Source: an uncultured Lachnospiraceae bacterium | GTDB lineage: Bacteria > Bacillota_A > Clostridia > Lachnospirales > Lachnospiraceae | Reading direction: 5' to 3' | Assembly (NCBI GenBank): GCA_946621895.1 | Contig: CAMOOZ010000223.1 | Coordinates: 1-7,257 of the forward strand | DNA: 7,257 bases | In this document: positions 6,340 to 7,257 of the stretch, in pieces | Layout of the letters: the number at the start of each line of letters is the position of its first letter | How positions within the stretch are numbered: the stretch's first letter is position 1 | Program-made: the position numbers and the translations under genes | The notes under the pieces: generated by a model | What the model saw: only the letters and a program-made list of their open reading frames with translations | Told to the model about the DNA's origin: nothing | The model's database searches: none

Positions 6340-6370
6340 CCCGCCCTGTATAATACAGGGCGGGATTTTT
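6340..6370. terminator. Strong rho-independent terminator, probably bidirectional
   Basis: CCCGCCCTGT (6340-6349) pairs perfectly with ACAGGGCGGG (6355-6364) around a 5-base loop. On the plus strand ATTTTTAT follows. On the minus strand GAGCATTTTTT follows. The stem is 10 GC-rich pairs. It lies between two genes that point away from each other, so neither gene ends here. It must stop some other transcript, act as an attenuator in a long leader, or shield the two promoters from each other. Confidence 0.8.
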
Positions 6371-6378
6371 ATCGCACG

Positions 6379-6417
6379 GCCGCCGAAAGGAGGATTTCAG
6401 CAAAGCTGACCGGCGGC
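6379..6417 (+). other. Nested stem-loop with embedded Shine-Dalgarno-like AAAGGAGGA
   Basis: GCCGCCG (6379-6385) pairs with CGGCGGC (6411-6417) and encloses a second hairpin, TCAGC (6397-6401) with GCTGA (6405-6409) around AAA. Between the stems lies AAAGGAGGA (6386-6394), a perfect ribosome-binding sequence, but no ATG, GTG or TTG follows at a usable distance. It could be part of a long leader of the gene at 6588. It may also be coincidence. Confidence 0.3.
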
Positions 6418-6468
6418 TCGAGGGGGAGCAGGGGCGATTTTATCTTCCCTGTACGATTGGCTTGAACG

Positions 6469-6526
6469 GTGAAACAAAGTTTCACGCAAAACGGCATACC
6501 GTGCTGCGATGTGAACGAAGTTTCAC
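6469..6526. promoter_or_regulatory. Two operator-like inverted repeats upstream of the gene at 6588
   Basis: GTGAAAC-AAA-GTTTCAC (6469-6485) is a perfect 7-bp dyad. GTGAAC-GAA-GTTTCAC (6511-6526) is the same site with one A missing from the left arm. The starts are 42 bp apart, close to four helical turns, which puts both on one face of the DNA. A weak promoter pair (TTCACT at 6522-6527, GATAAA at 6544-6549, spacing 16) would overlap the second site, consistent with repression. The operator call rests on symmetry, duplication and position; the regulator is not in this window. Confidence 0.5.
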
Positions 6527-6587
6527 TATGCGGGCAGGGTACGGATAAATCTTTTCCGTCCGATTCGCAAAAACAGGAGAGATCATT

Positions 6588-7257
6588 ATGGATAGTCAGT
6601 TTAGCTACAGTGCATGGCCAGAGGAACCGCAGGATTTTTCCAAAGAGTCATTTTCCGGTTTTTCCGGAACAGGCTGGGGAGACGCGGAGCTTAAGACAGC
6701 TCCGTCCGACCTGTCCATGCCGGAAGAGAAGAGCATATACGAGCCCTTAAGCACATATTCCGGGAATGACAGCCCCGAATACGGGCTTTATGATCAGGCT
6801 TTTTCCCCCCGATTAGGGGGCAGTGCTGAGCCGGTTTCGCCTCAGGGCGGGTTTCACAGAGTCCCGCTCACTTTAGGAGAAAATGGCCACTCAGTCCTTT
6901 CCCCTGCGCAGATCGAGGTGCTTTCCTCAAGCCTGCCGCCGGAGGAGCTGGAATCTATCCTGAAGGGAGTGCGCTCCGGAAGGCTTCGGATGGAGATCCG
7001 CGAGGCGCCGGAGCCCGAGCCCGAGTTGGAAGAAATCCCGGCAGTTTCGGAGGAAATGGCTTTTTCGCAGGATGACATGCCGGCAGCGGAGGCCGTCGCC
7101 AGTCCGGATACTGCGCCGGCAGCGGAGGCTGTCATCAGTCCGGATACTGCGCCGGCGGCGGAGGCTGTCACCAGTCCGGATATTGCGCCGGCAGCGGAGG
7201 CTGTCGCCGGTCCGGATATTGCGCCGGCAGCAGAAACAGCCATCGATCAGGATCAGC
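6588..7257 (+). CDS. Proline/acidic-rich protein with 12-residue tandem repeats (partial, runs off the right edge)
   Basis: The frame is open from an ATG at 6588, with a good ribosome site (AGGAGAG, 6 bases away), to the window end, 223 codons. I do not recognise the family. Residues 1-100 are rich in Ser, Pro, Gly and aromatic residues and look unstructured (FSYSAWPEEPQDF, FSGFSGTGW). Residues 105-138 form the only likely ordered part (LSPAQIEVLSSSLPPEELESILKGVRSGRL), a helix-loop-helix. An acidic Pro/Glu stretch (EAPEPEPELEEIP) leads into four full copies and one divergent part copy of a 12-residue unit, PAAEAV-x-(S/G)PD-(T/I)-A, starting at residue 165. There is no signal peptide in the part seen. 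Pro/Ala/Glu repeats usually act as stiff linkers, so a folded domain probably lies beyond the right edge. Confidence 0.7.
   Translation, partial: MDSQFSYSAWPEEPQDFSKESFSGFSGTGWGDAELKTAPSDLSMPEEKSIYEPLSTYSGNDSPEYGLYDQAFSPRLGGSAEPVSPQGGFHRVPLTLGENGHSVLSPAQIEVLSSSLPPEELESILKGVRSGRLRMEIREAPEPEPELEEIPAVSEEMAFSQDDMPAAEAVASPDTAPAAEAVISPDTAPAAEAVTSPDIAPAAEAVAGPDIAPAAETAIDQDQ
7080..7257 (+). repeat. 36-bp in-frame tandem repeat
   Basis: Four full units begin at 7080, 7116, 7152 and 7188, and a fifth, diverging one at 7224. Each is 36 bp and encodes 12 residues. Units differ by few bases, mainly at the codon after GTC, at AGT/GGT and at ACT/ATT, so the array is recent or kept even by recombination. 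The period keeps the reading frame, and gain or loss of units would only change linker length. Confidence 0.9.

Noticed and set aside
6371..6587. Riboswitch upstream of the gene at 6588
   Set aside because: The stems do not match any riboswitch consensus I can recall, and no terminator or sequestering helix lies next to the start codon; simple operators explain the dyads better.
6854..7243. Minus-strand Ala/Ser/Gly-rich open frame with repeats
   Set aside because: It is the antisense reading of the 36-bp repeat in the plus-strand gene, has no ribosome site, and its repeats come only from that array.
7080..7257. 36-bp periodic repeat resembling CRISPR repeat length
   Set aside because: Units are directly adjacent with no unique spacers, and the period keeps an open reading frame with coding-type variation.

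Overview
The window looks like a chromosomal stretch of a mid-GC, low-copy-repeat Firmicute, probably a clostridial gut anaerobe of the Lachnospiraceae type. This is inference from purine-rich Shine-Dalgarno sites (AAGGAG, GGAGG), Glu/Lys-rich proteins, rho-independent terminators and many small intergenic hairpins. No rRNA, tRNA or marker gene fixes the taxonomy.

Layout, left to right. Positions 1-2627 (minus) hold at least 875 codons of a very large protein, cut by the left window edge. It has a charged helical N-terminal half and a Gly/Ala-rich hydrophobic block. Just upstream, and tightly coupled to it, are a two-domain GNAT-like acyltransferase (2631-3467, minus) and a small, very acidic protein with a secretion-chaperone-like layout (3464-3940, minus). 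The three overlap by 4 bases or sit 3 bases apart, so they are almost certainly one translational unit. An HdeD/DUF308 membrane protein (4022-4564, minus) lies upstream on the same strand, separated by a 13-bp perfect inverted repeat. Positions 4565-5227 contain no intact gene. They hold a frame-broken coding remnant (4730-5015, plus) and then about 200 bp of closely packed hairpins that look like a palindromic repeat element. An EamA/DMT-family permease follows (5228-6133, minus). The divergent spacer 6134-6587 is full of palindromes: a bidirectional terminator, a nested stem-loop, and two operator-like inverted repeats. A proline/acidic-rich protein then begins at 6588 (plus), carrying a 12-residue tandem repeat that runs to near the right edge.

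How the parts may work together: the most interesting unit is the acidic chaperone-like protein, acyltransferase and large membrane-active protein. The order and coupling resemble cassettes in which a small chaperone and a modifying enzyme are made together with a large exported effector or toxin. This is inference from gene order and protein composition; no homology search was possible. The HdeD protein and the EamA permease are ordinary membrane proteins with no evident functional link to the cassette.
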